From Pseudoscleropodium purum (taxonomy: Eukaryota > Streptophyta > Bryopsida > Hypnales > Brachytheciaceae): a stretch of 64,000 nt of DNA. Shown piece by piece: positions 49,548-62,175 of this stretch (its first letter is position 1; each line of letters starts with the position of its first letter). The position numbers were made by a program, and so were the translations under genes. The stretch is from positions 25,916,001-25,980,000 of the forward strand of contig OZ017797.1 of the NCBI GenBank assembly GCA_963969395.1, in the 5' to 3' direction. A model generated the notes under the pieces. The model was not told where the DNA came from, did not search any database, and saw only the letters and a list, made by a program, of their open reading frames with translations.

Positions 49548-52465
49548 CAAGTGTGTATTTCGGTCTAGAATAATATAGTGAAAACCAAATTTCTGAGTCA
49601 TTCGAAATTTGGAAATGTGATTGTTCTGGCAGACTCCTGACCCCAAATTTGCAAAAGAATATTTCATTTGAAGGAGTTTTTAAAGATTTTCAAGTGGACT
49701 AGAAACCAAACTTGTGATGCTTCATTTTGTTAATGTTGCTCAGTTGCAAAAAATATCACAAAGTGTCAAAATTGCTAAGTTAAACACCTACATTTTTTTA
49801 AAACAATATCATGTATAAAATTAAAAGAAACTAAAATGACTTGTATTTTATTCAAGTACATGCATGTAATGAGAATGAAGGTACTTATACTAGAATGAAG
49901 TTGCACATACCAAAAAAATTTGGATGAAGCATCCGTTTTCAATATGAAAATGAATTGTTTAACCGTTTGGAGCCACTTTGGGGCTCTACTACCTTACCTC
50001 ATACGGTTAAAACAATATCATCCACATACGCAAAACGAGTTACTTACGATATCTCCGGTCTAAACCTCGAAAAAAGAGTAATAATCATCCAACTGACCCA
50101 GTTCAGCACATCACAAAATTCACTAATCCAGAAGGTTGAGATTGTATTAGTTTTGCAATGGTTTTGCAATGGCCGCGAGAGATCTGTTCACAATTTTGCA
50201 ATGGAATAGTATAACATTGTGCAATGGATTTGCAATAGTTTTTTGCAACAATCGAGGCATAGATATGTATCGGTTCCATGCCCAAAACTATTGCAACAAG
50301 TTTGCAACACTTCTGCAATAGATCATGAGTTCAAGGCATAGTACGCGATCGCTTCAAAAGCAGTGCAAAAGAATTGATGATGTGTTGCAATCGTCACGTC
50401 CTCTTGTTACCACTGGTTGATTTTGTCAAGTGAAGGATTCACTACTTCCAGGTTGTCCGCTGCATACTTCGCCAACTGCTTTGCTTTGTCCTTCACGAAA
50501 AGGAACTTGTCTTTGTTGTTGAGACCTGCTGGCAAGGTGGGTAGCATTGTCATCATCGCAGGAGAGCTACGAAGAATGTTCGTTAGGTGTGGATCCTCCA
50601 GATAGAAGTAAGCAGCATCGACAGCACAGGCAGCTTGTAATTCAGACTCGAAATCTCCCAAAGAAATCTTATTCTTAGAATTTTGTGGCCTCATCTCAGC
50701 GACCCATTTTCTTCGGTCGGGTCTGTAGCGGATTCCCCTGTAGTTCTTTACTTCTCCAGAAGGCCCTTGTGATATCCTTGGGCGGCGGTGGAGGCCGTCC
50801 AATGTGCTGGCTTGAGGATGATCCACCAAAGGAATTTTCCGTGAAGCTTTGGGAACAGAGTGGCGGCCGGGGTGGCGGCGTCGAGGTCGGCGTCGCACCG
50901 CGGTCGCCAAAGCCATCGAAGTGCTGAAACTGTCCGCAACAATCATGTTGGCCGACTCTGGCCTGCCGATGTTCCGAGACTCGTCTTTGGCCATGAGTTT
51001 CTCCGGAAGGCTCTTCGTCCTATTCTCAGGTCTATTCATCCCCTTGCAAGAATTGGGTCGGCATCGGTCGCGATCACGGCAGCTGGGAATCCCGGGTAAC
51101 GCCAGGGCTTCGCCAGCAGGACCCGAAGGTGAAAGAGCTTCATCCTCACCTCCCGAAGGTCGAAGTAGCTTCGCTGTCGGTGAAGACATTGGACTTGGGG
51201 TGCTGTCGGCAACAGTAGTACTGTAGGCTGTCTCTCTCCTGGCGAAGTTTGGAACCTCCGTTTGGGCAACGGATTCCAAGAAATGGTTCGTCGTCCTAGA
51301 CTCAGCCAAAGGCTCCAAGAGACTATTTGGACGCCTAAGGCTCTCGGATCGAAGTCTGTTGCGATCAGGGCAACCGAGAGACCCGGTGTACGCCTGGGCT
51401 TCGCCAACAGGATTCGAAAGATTTGAAGGTGACCCTGCTTCCTCGTCACTTCCCGAGGATTGTGCATCGTCGAATGGAGTTGTGGTGATCTCATTCTCTA
51501 TACGGATGCTACTCAATTCAACATGACTGCATTGCAAACCCTCACAACTTCAGATGAATCTACCAAGTACACGAGGACTTGTTTAACATAGCTCTTAACC
51601 TTGTATTTGAGGGGTGGTTTTACATACAGTTCTTGCTCGTAGCACTTCACAAAGTCTAAATGAACATGACAAGAAAATTGATGTCTTGAAAACCAGACAC
51701 TGGCAATAATAAAACATGGCCACAACTAAACCCTCACACGGACGCCTACCCTCTAACCACTGCCCTTTTGGCCTTACAAGGTACTTTGATGACTATGGTG
51801 GTGAAATTGGTTAGTGGGGCACCCATGCCATATGAATATTTGGGTGGAAGTGAGTACCATCAATCCTTACCTTGTCCCGTGGAAAGTACGCCGATTTTGA
51901 CACCGATTCAAGCCGTAAGATGTTGCGAAACCCAGAAAATAGAACAAGCATCCTTGGAGCCAACTGAGCTCAGAAGGAGACATCCTCGAGCTCCTCGCAT
52001 CGCTCGTCTGTCCTGTCCAGTTCAGTGCAGGAATACCCGAGCTAGTTTCACTGGGCTCCAAGCGCTTTCCAACTCCTCCACTTCACTCACACTGTCGCCG
52101 ATTGCCCTTTGGTCCACAGATCGCTTCCAACAAACGAGAAATCACCTAGCTACATGTTCGAAGATCGACCGACAACTGCACGAGGCTCCATCTCTCTGAA
52201 ATTAACTGACAAAACATACAACTGGCCTCAATTCACTCAAGCCCTACCGACAGGGACAAACAGTACTGTAGTGGAGCAGAAACACAACAAGGAATGAGGA
52301 AGATACAACGAATTGAACGAGCTCAAATGTGTTGAAGACGACGAGGCGGACGAGCACGAGCAAAGGTCAATTCTAGTTCAGAAACGAAACCTGTCGGAGA
52401 GACGAATCTGCTCCTTGGAGGGTTCGTGGAAGTATCCCCTGTTGGACGCGGGAGCTACTTCATAA
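49548..52465. repeat. Duplicated AP2-gene segment, copy A
   Basis: The segment aligns in direct orientation with 58826-62175: downstream AT-rich flank (both open with AAGTGTGTATTT), gene body, intron, exon 1 and upstream part (both near GTGGAAGTATCCC). Similarity ends at about both limits. Copy A holds extra TTGCAA-rich sequence (50150-50330) that copy B lacks. Confidence 0.88.
50407..51983 (-). CDS. AP2/ERF-like protein, copy A
   Basis: Two exons are proposed: 51983-51871 (ATG, donor ACAAG/GTAAGG) and 51526-50407 (acceptor ATGCAG), 410 residues, one frame. The first 290 residues are Ser/Pro/Arg-rich and probably disordered. A single AP2-like domain is at about 300-350: YRGIRYRPDRRKWVAEMRP, then ISLGDFESELQAACAVDAA. 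The YRG and Ala-Ala-Asp-Ala-Ala elements of AP2 are kept, but the usual Trp-Leu-Gly is Ser-Leu-Gly, so it is diverged. After the domain comes a block shared with copy B (NILRSSPAMMTMLP, then KDKFLFVKDKAKQLAKYAAD) that I do not recognise. AP2/ERF proteins are plant nuclear transcription factors; DNA target and role here are unknown. The 37-residue exon 1 could instead be leader. The large exon itself has no early ATG in frame, so an upstream exon is needed. Confidence 0.7.
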
Positions 52466-55094
52466 GAAATAACTCTAAGAGCATCCCCACGCGTCCCACA
52501 AAATGGATGACTAGCCAACACAGGCTCGCAAAACACAGGCTCGCAAAACAAAGGCTAGCAAAATTGCCCCACCTATCCCGCTAAACGGATGACTTGCTAA
52601 CAAAATGGTAAAGTTGGAGACGTCTTGCAAATTGAGGTACATTTGCTAGCCCGCAGACAGCTTGCTAACGGGCTGCAAGACAAAGGCCAACAAAATGTTG
52701 CAAAACTTGCTACGCAAATGAGACAAACACAATGCAGTACTTCTGCAGAACAAGACAAAACATTGCAACACTTGTTGCAGCACTTCCTTGACGTGCCTGC
52801 AAGTGATTCAAAGTTGGAGCCCCAATTCCGGATCTCAATTTCCACATTCTCATTTCTCTTGGCCTGTTAAAAAATCATGGGTAGAGTGCAGCTCACCATC
52901 CAGCTTGCAAAGTGGATGGCTCTGCATTTTGCAAGTCAAAATTCAACTGCATTTTGCAAGACAGGTGGTAATACTCTAACTAAAATAGTTTGGCAGAGTC
53001 TATTAATTATTAGTATTCATCTTGAATACCACCTAACATTGATTAACTTAACCAAGCAATAGTCCTACCTATCCATGTTGGGAAGGTATTATGCTTTGTT
53101 AGATGCCTAGAAGGAACTTATTAGTTAATTTAAAGATTAGGGTTGGTTGAGGAACCGTAAATACGACAATTTTGTTCATTGAAAAGGTCTTCTTTTTAAG
53201 AATGCCAAAAGGGACCTATCCCTTCAATGAGAAACAATGTTATGCACATCAGTTCTCAATGTTGAGGTCAAAAAGTGTGGCTAAATGGCCAAAGGATGAC
53301 TTGATTGTTCACTACAAAAACAAAGAATACACCTACTAGTCGAATAATCCAAGCATTTTCATGACTACCTTGGTCATGGGGGACCAAATCCTTTAGGAAT
53401 TAAACAAATCCAAAAAACATCCTTGTCATTGTTATATGACATACACATGACTTTGGGTGGATGAACCAACTTAAAAACTACACCAAATGTGTCTTTCATG
53501 TGAACTTGAAATCTCAATAACTTTTTGAGAGTTATAACTATAGTAAACATGCAATTTGAGGAAGATATTTAGCATCATGACTCCCTTTTTTGTTTAAAAT
53601 CAAATTACTAAAAATGTATTCAAAAGTTACAAAAGTTATAATAATTTCATCAAATTGAAACTTTTATAAAGTTGGAATTTTTTTAAAATTGTTGAAATTT
53701 CTATTTATATAAAGTTCAATCATATGTATGTGGCATCTAGTGTGATATTACAATCATAGAAGTCCTATGAATGTCATTTGACAATGAAAAAAAGGCTTTC
53801 TAAAGTGCACCTACAACCTTATTGTTAATCCGCCCCCTACATAGTCTTGCCTAAAATGTCCACAATCTAGATATAAGAGCTTTTAGTTATTTTTGGTATG
53901 TTGTAATCTTCAAGAGACCTTGAGTCCCACTATGTGAATTATAAATGTTTTCAAGAACTTTCTATAAAAGGTATTAATAGGTAATCATCCATAATTCCAT
54001 ATAATAATTATGTTGAAAAGAATTTATTTTGTATTTTTCAGCAATGGAACAAGCTTGGTCACTATATACTTCATGATTTTTGTGCAAGGTTCTAAAGTTG
54101 TTTATGTAATAATAGGAAAAAATAGAAAATTGCAAATATAAAGATCTTAAATCATTCTAGATTCTTCTTTAACTATAATTCACTTTGACTAAAAATACAA
54201 GATGACCTACATTACTTTCTTTGTCATGAATTCTTAGTTCTTAAAGCTTTAAAGACCATATCTTTTCACAAAACTTAACAAAATTTGGAGACACAAAAAT
54301 GGCTAGCTTATGGAAAGTGCAAGAAAAGTGTATTTTAGAATCCAACCATAAGGATGGTCTAGGGTAACATTGTTCTTTGGTCTTTGAAAAAAATATGAGG
54401 ACTATCCATCATTGCAATTGGAAAATTATAAGTATGCCTATTTCAATAAGAATATATATAATATGCATGTATGTCAAAAGATGATTGAAAGGGTCTTCAA
54501 ATAAATGTGGTGTCAAAAGCATCAACCAAAAAATAAATGGCTACACAATGATGAATTTGGAAGATCCCTCTACTTTGCCGTGTCTATTGTACATCAATTA
54601 TATTAAGTTGCAATTGAATCTATAAGAAGCTTACGTACATTTATTAAATGATAAAGACAATATTAATACATTTTTTGAGTCTTTTATATGTCAAATTGTA
54701 CTTCACTCTATACTCTTGATTTTCTTACTTGTGAAAAGTTATCATCTAGCATTCATTCCAAACAAACACATGATTGGGATGAAGTCATTCACAAACTATG
54801 AAGTCTTCATATGTAAGTTACAAGTGGCATTCTCATAAACTAAAAATCATATCTTATACCATAATGGTTACTATATATATTTTTTGGTTGTATAAAATTT
54901 CCTAGCTCTTAGGTTCTTTATCCAAATCATATTATACTTCTCCCACTAGATCCATACTTTGCATCTACAAAACAAGTCTTCATGGCTTCCAACCAAATTC
55001 GCCACCAATCTCACAATATTCTCCAAATTGTTCATTTTTCAAACCAAAATGGTTCTATGGTCCTTAAAAAGTTAAATCAATGCAAAGAAATTCA

Positions 55095-55260
55095 AAATTG
55101 ATAGTTTATTTATATAGTGTTTAAACTATACATGCTAAGAGAATCTAAAGTCCTTTATTTAATTGACATAAAAACAATTTCATAATAGAAACCATTCTCA
55201 TATATTTATTTGCAAGCTAGTTTGGGTCTTTTTAGGTGAACTTACTTTAACCTTGAATGT
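55095..55260 (+). repeat. Dispersed direct repeat, partner of 58050-58205
   Basis: Shared text includes ATACATGC.AAGAGAATCTAAA, TTATT.AATTG, CAATTTCATAAT/CAATTTAATAAT and TTTGGGTCTTTTTAGG. Diverged; limits approximate. Confidence 0.6.
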
Positions 55261-56454
55261 CATGGCTTAATACCACAAACTTAGACTTCAAAATCCTTTA
55301 CTCTATATATTCTCACTATTTTGATTATTTATCAATGAATTTATTATATTTATTTTGAATAGTTAAAATCAATTGTCTCCTATACACAATATTTTATTTC
55401 ATAAGTATCAAAATTACTAAGACTTTTATAATGAAAGTTGAAGAAAAATCACATCAAATAAAAAATAGGATTTAGCAAATTGAAAATTTTCTCCCTATAT
55501 TAGGGGTGTAGAATAGTGCAAAATATCATGGTCTAGACCAAATTTTTAATTCTTTAGATTAGATGATGAAAAATTTAGTATCCCATTGTTATATTTTCAA
55601 AGTTCAAATGCAATTAAATATAATATTTAGGAAATTTCTAAAATTTCAAATTGGAGAAGAAACTAGATTTAATCAACTTCATTTCATTAATTGAAATCAA
55701 ATTCAAAAACGATAATTTTTAAGTTTTAGGTTCAAATCAAGTCTAAAGGATTAGTAGTTGATATAATGTACTAATTGGTGATTAGAAAAAATAACCACTT
55801 GTTTTTGTAGAAAGTCAATAATACAACAACTTTAACTTCCAAACTCAACAAAAATTTAAGAAAAATTTATATATTTCCTTGCAATGTATCTTGAAAAGGT
55901 TAGATTAATGTTCATATACAGACTATCCAACTGCATGCAATGCAATACACAAAATATGCACTCTTCGATGTGTACAACATTTAATATACCATAACTCCAC
56001 CAAGTATCCAAGTGCATTTTCACTTTCTACAATTAGATTCTAGGAATGCATATACTTCTATGTTTCCATCAAGTGCAATGTCTAAAATGTTAAGTTGTAG
56101 TGAATTTCATAAGGAGTTTGGTATAGAGATTGATTTTTGAATGAATTGACTAAGTCCATCACTCAAGATCTTAGAAACAACGTCATGATTTGGTAAGGTC
56201 AAAAGGCTCAATCACCCAAACTAGGATAAGTAGACACTAACAACATCATGAATGGACTCAACTAAAATTATTAATAACTTCTTATAGAGATTTGTCCAAA
56301 CCTTGGAGTTTGGAGCCAAGTTTGCTAACTTAATCCCTAATTGCCTTATCACCCATATATGGTTGATCCAATGTTTCGACTCATTTGTATGTGAGTAGGT
56401 ATATTTCTTTGACCATTCTAAAAATTTTGACATTCAATATTGAATGTTAAATAT

Positions 56455-56945
56455 TGAAAGCTTTTAGTTTTCACTGAAAAAGAATTTTTTTTTTTTTTTT
56501 GAGAAGTCCTCAAAGGCATATTTGTGCCAAAGTAGAAGAAGAAAGCTTGCCAATTTTACTTGATTTGAGATTCAAAAAAAAACTTTACTTATTCATTTGC
56601 TTCAAAAATGGTCCTAATGGAAAGAGTGAAGTGTTTTTATGATTTTCACTATTGAAAATTTAAGCATACAATTGTTGATTTGGAGTTATTTGTGATTTCT
56701 ACTTATAAAAAAAATTGTACTTCAACAATTTGAAGGTGGATTGTGTACTGAGTTTGATACTCTTCATTTGACTTACAGTTTTTAGAAGTGCATTTTAATG
56801 TACTAACACAAGTTTGGTTGTTCATAACTCTAATCCCCAAGAAAACTGTCATATGCAAATTTCTCAAACATTGTAGAGAGGGGTGGTATACTAAAAATAG
56901 GATATGTATAGTATAGTACAATAGTGTCAATCATGTTTGCCTCAA
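56455..56945 (+). repeat. Dispersed repeat, inverted partner at 63375-63905
   Basis: The stretch aligns with the reverse complement of 63375-63905. Common blocks include TGTTGATTTGGAGTTATTTG, AAGGTGGATTGTG, CATTTTAA, and AACATTGT.GAGAGGGG. It encodes nothing recognisable. Confidence 0.75.
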
Positions 56946-58049
56946 CATTAGAGATATTTTTGGAGTTTTAATTTATAAATTATTTTTTTCCAAATTTCTA
57001 TATTGAGCCTTTTTTTTCAAGTATTGAGTCTAGGTTTTTTTTTCTATTTTTGATTCAATTTATAGATTTTTCCACCATTTTCTTTTGGTTTCAAATTGCA
57101 ATCACGGAATTTTTCCAATTCCACCAACTAGCAATGAACTAACAACAACAATTCTCTCAAAACATTGTTTTGCTTCATTGCACATGTCAATTTTAGAAGG
57201 GACAAAGCTAGAGAGGTTAGAGTCTATTAGCCTAAGTGCGATTCCACTCAAAATAAAAATGTAGTCTTCCATGTAGGCTCTAGGAACTCAATTGTTGGTT
57301 TTTATCATCGTGGAGAAGAAGCTAGCTATTTCTTCAATACTTATGTGATACAAGGGTGGTACTTGATAATATCTAGTGATACCTATATTGAAATTAAGTG
57401 ATAATTATGTAGGTGTATCTTGGCTATTCATCTTTGAATACAACAATAATGTGGCTATTATGATCCCTCCAAATGAAGAATTCTTTTGCAAAAAATAGTC
57501 CATGTCTTTAAGTTGTAGCCAAATGGTGAAAAATTGTATATAGAAAATACACCACATGGACTTATCATCAAGCCCACTTTACATTAAGGTAGCAACATCC
57601 ATAATTGTCACTTCTAAAATCTTGAAAAATCTTTGGAAGTGAATAGATGTGATTACAAAAATGTACTACATTTGAATATCAAACCCTAATGTTGGTATTC
57701 GGTGCATTTTTAGTTGACTCTTTAAAAATTCACAACTTATTTTGATGGTGTCTATATAACATATTCAAAAATACACAAGAATTATTATTTTTTTGCTAAT
57801 ATGGAACAATAATTTGATGGATGTCTATTAATAGAAATCATGTTTAAAACCTTTAAATTTACAAATACGGATGTTACTATCTTAGACCTCCAATTATTGG
57901 ATACTTGACATTTGTAGTTGTTGGGTAGGTCTAAAAGATATCATTGAAAAATAAAGTAGATGCTAAAAATTTTGTAATTTCTTTTTTGGATAAGGGAAAA
58001 AAAAATTTGAGATTTTTTTTTCTTTTTTTTGCATTTGTGAAATAATATT

Positions 58050-58205
58050 CTCTAGAAGTACCAAATTATACATGCAAAGAGAATCTAAAATCTTTATTCA
58101 ATTGTTAATAAGATTCAACTAATTCAAAGACAATTTAATAATTATAGCCATATTTAGATGCTTATTTGGGCTTTTTAGGCAAAATTATTTACTTTAACTC
58201 CTAAA
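58050..58205 (+). repeat. Dispersed direct repeat, partner of 55095-55260
   Basis: Matches 55095-55260 in the same orientation with substitutions and indels; no terminal features seen. Confidence 0.6.
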
Positions 58206-58825
58206 AAATCAAGCGGTGGACAGTCCAAATTTCTAAAATAATAAAGATATATTGTAAAACAAAACAATACTTTAAGCAATAGTTGTAAAATATAATTTAT
58301 AGAAAATTTACATACAATTAGATCAACTAGGAGTACACAAACCAATAGTTTTCAATAAAGTTTGAAACCAAAAATTGGGAATTCCTTCTAAAATCAATTG
58401 TACATTGAATATTTGTGATTTATATCATTGAAAATAATGTCAATGATATGAATGTTGAAAGACTCATATCATCCAAACAAGAGTATCTAGTGTCTATAAT
58501 GACCAAGAAAGGAAAAATGAAGAAAATTCATATCAAATATAGAATGTGCTTAACCCCTAAGTATCCAAAAAGCCAAAATCTGGCCTCTCCATTTTGAAAA
58601 ACATTCTTATTTGACTATTATAATCTTGTGAGTAGTACGGTCAAAGGACGCTTCCTTTTCTCCACACCTTTAGGTCTCTCTTGATTACCAGTCAATACAG
58701 TTGGATTATATGAATCTCTTTTTAGAAGAAAGCTTGCCTAGATGGAAGTGGAAAAGGTCTAGATTTTAGTGAATTTGCTCTAGGCGCTCAAGGGTTAAGT
58801 AATAAGTCGAAATTTTTTTTATCAA

Positions 58826-61800
58826 TAAGTGTGTATTTTGGTCTAAAATATGAAAGTGAAAATCCAACTTTCAAATCATTTTATATTTGGAAACATAATT
58901 AGAGACTCTCAAATCCAAATTGCAAGAAAATAATCATTTGAAGGAGTTTTTGGAATTTCAAGTGGATGCTTGATGTTGATAATCTTGCTTGGAACGCCTC
59001 ATTTTATTAATCTTGCTCAAATTCAAAAGAATCTCTAAATGCCAAATTTCCTAAAATAATCATGTACACCATTTTTTAAACCACTATTATATGTAAAATT
59101 AAACAAAATCAATGGATTGAATTTAACTCAAGTATAAACATGTACCAAAATAAAGGTACTCATACTCGAATGGAGGTGCACATACCAAAAAACTTTAAAT
59201 GAGGCATTTGTTTTCAATATGAAAATGAATTGTTTGACCATTATGAGCCATTTTTTTAGCTCTGCTACCTCATTACAATTTTAAAAAAATGTCATCCAAT
59301 CAATTATGCAAAACGTGTCACATTTGAATACTATCAATCAAAGATGCAGTCAAAGATAAAATAGATGAACCCATTGCAGAGACAAATAGGAGCAAGTCCA
59401 TTGTGCACAAAATTGTAATTATGGTGGGTGTACATTCAAGTTCTGAAATGTGCACCTCTAATAAGATTTTGCCCACAATGGGCTCACTGATTACCTGACA
59501 TCATACTCTAGATGCAAAACTCCTTGTTGCACAAGGGAAGGGATCTCCATCCCAGTCCATAACATTTGTTGAGTTCGCCAACCTCGAATCTCAAATAACT
59601 GAACTTGCTTCGAAACAACGAACGGCCGAATTCACGGCGAGAACCATTTTAGTTGTGAGTTGACCAGCCAGTTCACTCGGCGAAAAAAAATGGTTTGATA
59701 TGGCGAATGCAGGCATATGGTATCTCTGGTCTAAACCTCAAAACAAGAGTAATGATCATGAAACAAAGTCGACCAACTGGCCCAGTTCAGCACATGTATA
59801 TATCACAAAGTTCACTAGTAATCCAGAAGGGTGAGATTTTGCAATAATTCGCAACAGATCATGAGTTCAAGGCAAAGTACTGAACCAGTGCAAAAGAATT
59901 GGTGATGTATTGCAATCGTCACGTCCTCTTCTTGCTACTGGTTTTTCCTGTCAAGTGAAGGATTCACTCCTTCCAGGTTGTCCGCTGCATACTTCGCGAA
60001 CTGCTCTGCTTTGTCCTTCACGAAAAGGAACTTGTCTTTGTCGTTGAGACCTGCGGGAATGGGGGGTAGCATTGCCAACATCGCAGGAGAGCTATGTAGA
60101 ATGTTTGTCCGGTGTGGCCTCCCGTAATAGACGTAAGCATCGGCGGCACAGGCAGCTTGTAACTCTGACTCGAAATCGCCAAAAGAATACTTATTCTTAG
60201 ATTTGGGGGGCCTCATCTCAACAACCCATTTTCCAAGTTTTTTTCGGTCGGATCTGTAGCGGATTCCCCTGTAGATCTTTACTTCTCCAAAAAGCCCAGG
60301 TTCCGATATCCTTAAGCGGCGATGGAGGCTGTCCCATGTGCTGGCTTGAGGATGGTCCACCAAAGGAACTTCCTGTGAAGGCCTGGGAACAAAGTGTCGG
60401 CGTGGAGGTCGGGGTTGCACCGCGGTCGTTGAAGCCATCGAAGTGCTGAAACTGTCCGCAACAATCATGTTGGCCGGCTCTGGCCTGACGATGTTCCGAG
60501 ACTCGTCTTCGGCCAAGAATTTCTCGAAAGGGCTCTTCGTCCTATTCTCAGGAGCATTCATCCTCCTGCAAGAATTGGATCGGGAACGCTTGCGATCACG
60601 GAAACTGGGATCCTCGGGTAAAGCCAGGGCTTCGCCAACAGGACCCCAAGGTGAAAGAGCTTCACCCTCACCTGCCGAAGGTCGAAGTAGCCTCACTGTC
60701 GGTGAAGACATTGGACTTGAGGTCCTATCGGCAACAGATGTACTGTAGGCTGTCTCTCTCCTGTTCAAGTTTGGAACCTCCGTTCGGGCCGCGAATTCCA
60801 AGAAATGGCTCGTCTTCATTGAAGCCTTAGCCGAAGGCTTCAAGAGACGTCTTGCACGCCTCCGGCTCCTAGATGGGAGTCTGCTCCGATCAGGACATCT
60901 GGGAGACCCGGTCAAAGCCATGGCTTCCCCAATAGGATTCGAAAGATTCGAAGGTGACCTTGCTTCCTCGTCACCTCCCGAGGACTGTGCATCGTCGAAT
61001 AGAGTTGTGGTGGTCTGACTTTCCACACGGATGCTGCTCAATTCACCATGGCTGCAATGCAAACCCTCACAACTTCAGACGAATTCACGAAGTGCATGAG
61101 GACTTGTTTTTCATAGCTCTTAACATCGTATTAGAAGGGTGGTTTTACATCAAGTTCTTGCTCGTAGCACTTCACAAAGTCTAAATGAACATGTCGAGAA
61201 AACCAGACACTGGCAATAATAAAACATGACGTCCGCTGCGGCCCTTGAAGGCCGTTTCATGTTTCAAATAATAATAATAAAACATGACTACAACTAAACC
61301 CTAACAAGGACTCCCAAGCTTCTATCCACCACTGTTTTTGGACCTTACAAGATACGTTGATAAGCACGGTGAAATTGGTTGACCCATGCCCTATCACCCC
61401 TACGAATGTTTGAGTACCATCAATCCTCACCTTGACCCGCGGTTAGTCCGACGACTTTGACACCGATTCAAACCGTAACCTCCTGCAACGCCCCCCACGA
61501 CGCCCAGAAACAAGAACAAGCATCCTTGGAGCCCTGAGCTGAGCTCGATCAGAAGGAGACATCCTCGAGCTCCTCGCGTCGCTCTTCTGTCCAGTCCAGG
61601 AATACCCGAGCTTGCTTCACTCGGCTCCTGGCGCTTTCTAATTAACTCCTCCACTTCAATTCACTCACACTGTCGCCGATCTCCCTTCGATCCACAGACC
61701 GCAATTAACCAACAAACGAGTTCTAAATCGCCTGCATGTTCGAGGATCGATCTACAGCTCGTGCCGCGAGGCTTCACTCATCTCCCTGAAACTGAGAAAA

Positions 61801-62175
61801 CATACAACTGGCTTCGATCTCTCAAGCCCTACCGACAGAAACAAATTAACAGTGGAGCAGAAACAGGACTGCGATCATAACAGAACTGGAGGATATACAA
61901 CCCCGATCGAGCTGCACACTAGCGGTAAAAGTTACCCAGAAATCATGAGGAAGACGTACTGTAACCAATTGAGCAGCTTCTCATTCTTCATAGAAATTTC
62001 GTTTTCGGAGAAGGTGTAATGCCTAGCGGACGATGAGCGAGGCGGACGAGCCCGAGCATCATGTGGCAGGTACTGTTCAAATAAATAAAATAAAAAGGTA
62101 TCAACTCGAACTTCTCAGAGGCGGGGCTCGTGGAAGTATCCCTCATAGAACGTCCGGAAGTTATCTTACTTCATA
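58826..62175. repeat. Duplicated AP2-gene segment, copy B
   Basis: Direct-orientation copy of 49548-52465, offset about 9.3-9.7 kb. It is longer mainly because of about 390 bp at 59328-59715 with no match in copy A, and a small insertion near 61230-61272. The AT-rich flank is more diverged than the gene body, as expected if the coding part is under selection. Confidence 0.88.
59935..61051 (-). CDS. AP2/ERF-like protein, copy B (large exon)
   Basis: This open frame of 372 codons matches the large exon of copy A along its length, with only in-frame differences. It begins at the same acceptor (TTGCAG) and runs to the stop. The AP2-like part reads YRGIRYRSDRKKLGKWVVEM, then YSFGDFESELQAACAADA, and then the shared C-terminal block (NILHSSPAMLAMLP, KDKFLFVKDKAEQFAKYAAD). 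Four extra residues lie in the YRG part, and the Ala-Ala-Asp-Ala region has changed. The matching exon 1 (donor GTCAAG/GTGAGG at 61431) is 19 nt longer than in copy A from its ATG (61562), so that ATG is out of frame with this exon. Either another start or exon is used, or the gene is losing its 5' end. The intact long frame argues for recent or continuing selection. Confidence 0.55.

Larger units (their letters stand above)
52466..58825. other. AT-rich spacer between the AP2-like copies
   Basis: No gene was recognised. 52.5-52.98 kb is less AT-rich and contains short repeated words (AGGCTCGCAAAACAC twice, then a variant). From 53 kb on it is AT-rich repeat-derived DNA. A block near 55095-55260 recurs in direct orientation near 58050-58205. 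Confidence 0.5.

Noticed and set aside
50849..51494. Open frames of 125 and 152 codons overlapping the AP2-like gene
   Set aside because: Shadows of the large exon in other frames; only the main frame is kept in both duplicate copies.
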